13,564 bases of DNA from an uncultured Ruminococcus sp. (GTDB lineage Bacteria > Bacillota > Clostridia > Oscillospirales > Ruminococcaceae). The number at the start of each line of letters is the position of its first letter. Within the stretch, counting starts at the first letter, position 1. Location of the stretch: NCBI GenBank assembly GCA_945876405.1, contig CAMCOJ010000023.1, forward strand, positions 1 through 13,564. The letters run 5' to 3'. A program made the translations under genes and the position numbers. Of this stretch, positions 13,354 through 13,564 are shown in pieces. Under the pieces are notes generated by a model. That model did no database searches. It had not been told where the DNA came from and was given only the letters and a program-made list of their open reading frames with translations.

Positions 13354-13564
13354 TTATTTTAAACCATGTTTTTTTAATATACTTTTTATGCGGAGATTTA
13401 CTTTTACAGCCAGCCTGGTCAGGATTTTTCCAAATGTAAAACAGTAGGCAGAAAAACCGATAAGATTTCCGGTGATATAGAAGAAACGGAATTCGGAGCG
13501 TGCGGCGGCATAGGTGAATGATGTGATAAACACTGCGTATACAGAAAAAAACAATATATCCTCA
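13354..13564 (-). CDS. yabQ: YabQ-like spore cortex protein, C-terminal part (cut by window edge)
   Basis: The reading frame is open through the right edge of the window, so only about the last 70 residues are seen. They include two hydrophobic segments (beginning ILFFSVYAVF and FFYITGNLIGF) joined by a short loop with SEFRFF, then a basic tail ending KKHGLK. The spacing around the conserved E-x-R and the G-x-x-x-G/Y helix fits YabQ, an integral membrane protein needed for spore cortex formation in B. subtilis. The divIC and S1 neighbours match the yabQ-divIC-yabR order. An internal TTG at 13554 should not be taken as the start. Confidence 0.8.
   Translation of the reverse strand, partial: EDILFFSVYAVFITSFTYAAARSEFRFFYITGNLIGFSAYCFTFGKILTRLAVKVNLRIKSILKKHGLK

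Noticed and set aside
1..13564. CRISPR array, insertion sequence, prophage or integrase
   Set aside because: No regularly spaced repeats, transposase or integrase frames, or terminal inverted repeats were found. The tRNA end could be an integration site, but its 3' half is outside the window.

Overview
The window is a stretch of a low-GC, Gram-positive (Firmicutes/Clostridia) chromosome. The sequence resembles Ruminococcus or a related Oscillospiraceae genus, but the genus is a guess. The signs are strong AGGAGG-type ribosome sites, several TTG/GTG starts, sigma-A type promoters, a yabQ-divIC-S1 gene string of the kind found in Firmicutes, and a clostridial-style fatty-acid/acetyl-CoA carboxylase operon.

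Layout. Position 1 cuts through an elongator-type tRNA-Met(CAU) gene on the minus strand, which has a consensus promoter at 96-124. From 264 to 4463 six genes run leftward with short gaps or overlaps: fabD, aroE, aroK, an amidohydrolase, a small degenerate nucleotidyltransferase-like (MNT) protein and a HEPN protein. A 263-bp divergent control region (4464-4726) separates them from the rightward operon fabH-fabG-fabF-accB-fabZ-accC-accD-accA-acpP (4727-12148). A 53-codon single-pass membrane protein gene (12232-12393) follows. A perfect 18-bp hairpin at 12392-12432 ends both this run and the convergent S1-domain gene. The right end, on the minus strand, carries an S1 RNA-binding protein, a DivIC/FtsB-type septum protein with its own promoter, and the 3' part of yabQ, cut by the window edge.

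How the genes work together. AccA-D with biotinylated AccB make malonyl-CoA. FabD moves malonyl to ACP (AcpP). FabH starts the chain. FabF, FabG and FabZ do condensation, first reduction and dehydration. Together they cover type II fatty-acid synthesis except the enoyl-ACP reductase, which is not here. No fatty-acid regulator gene (fabT/fapR type) is present either. AroE and AroK catalyse two consecutive steps of the shikimate pathway and appear to share the fabD transcript.

Most of the window is ordinary core metabolism. The parts most worth a second look are the HEPN/MNT pair, whose nucleotidyltransferase partner has lost its usual catalytic motif; the inverted repeat and possibly shared -35 hexamer in the fabD/fabH divergent region; the unusual gene order (fabD split off, acpP last, no fabK/fabI); and the small membrane protein after acpP.
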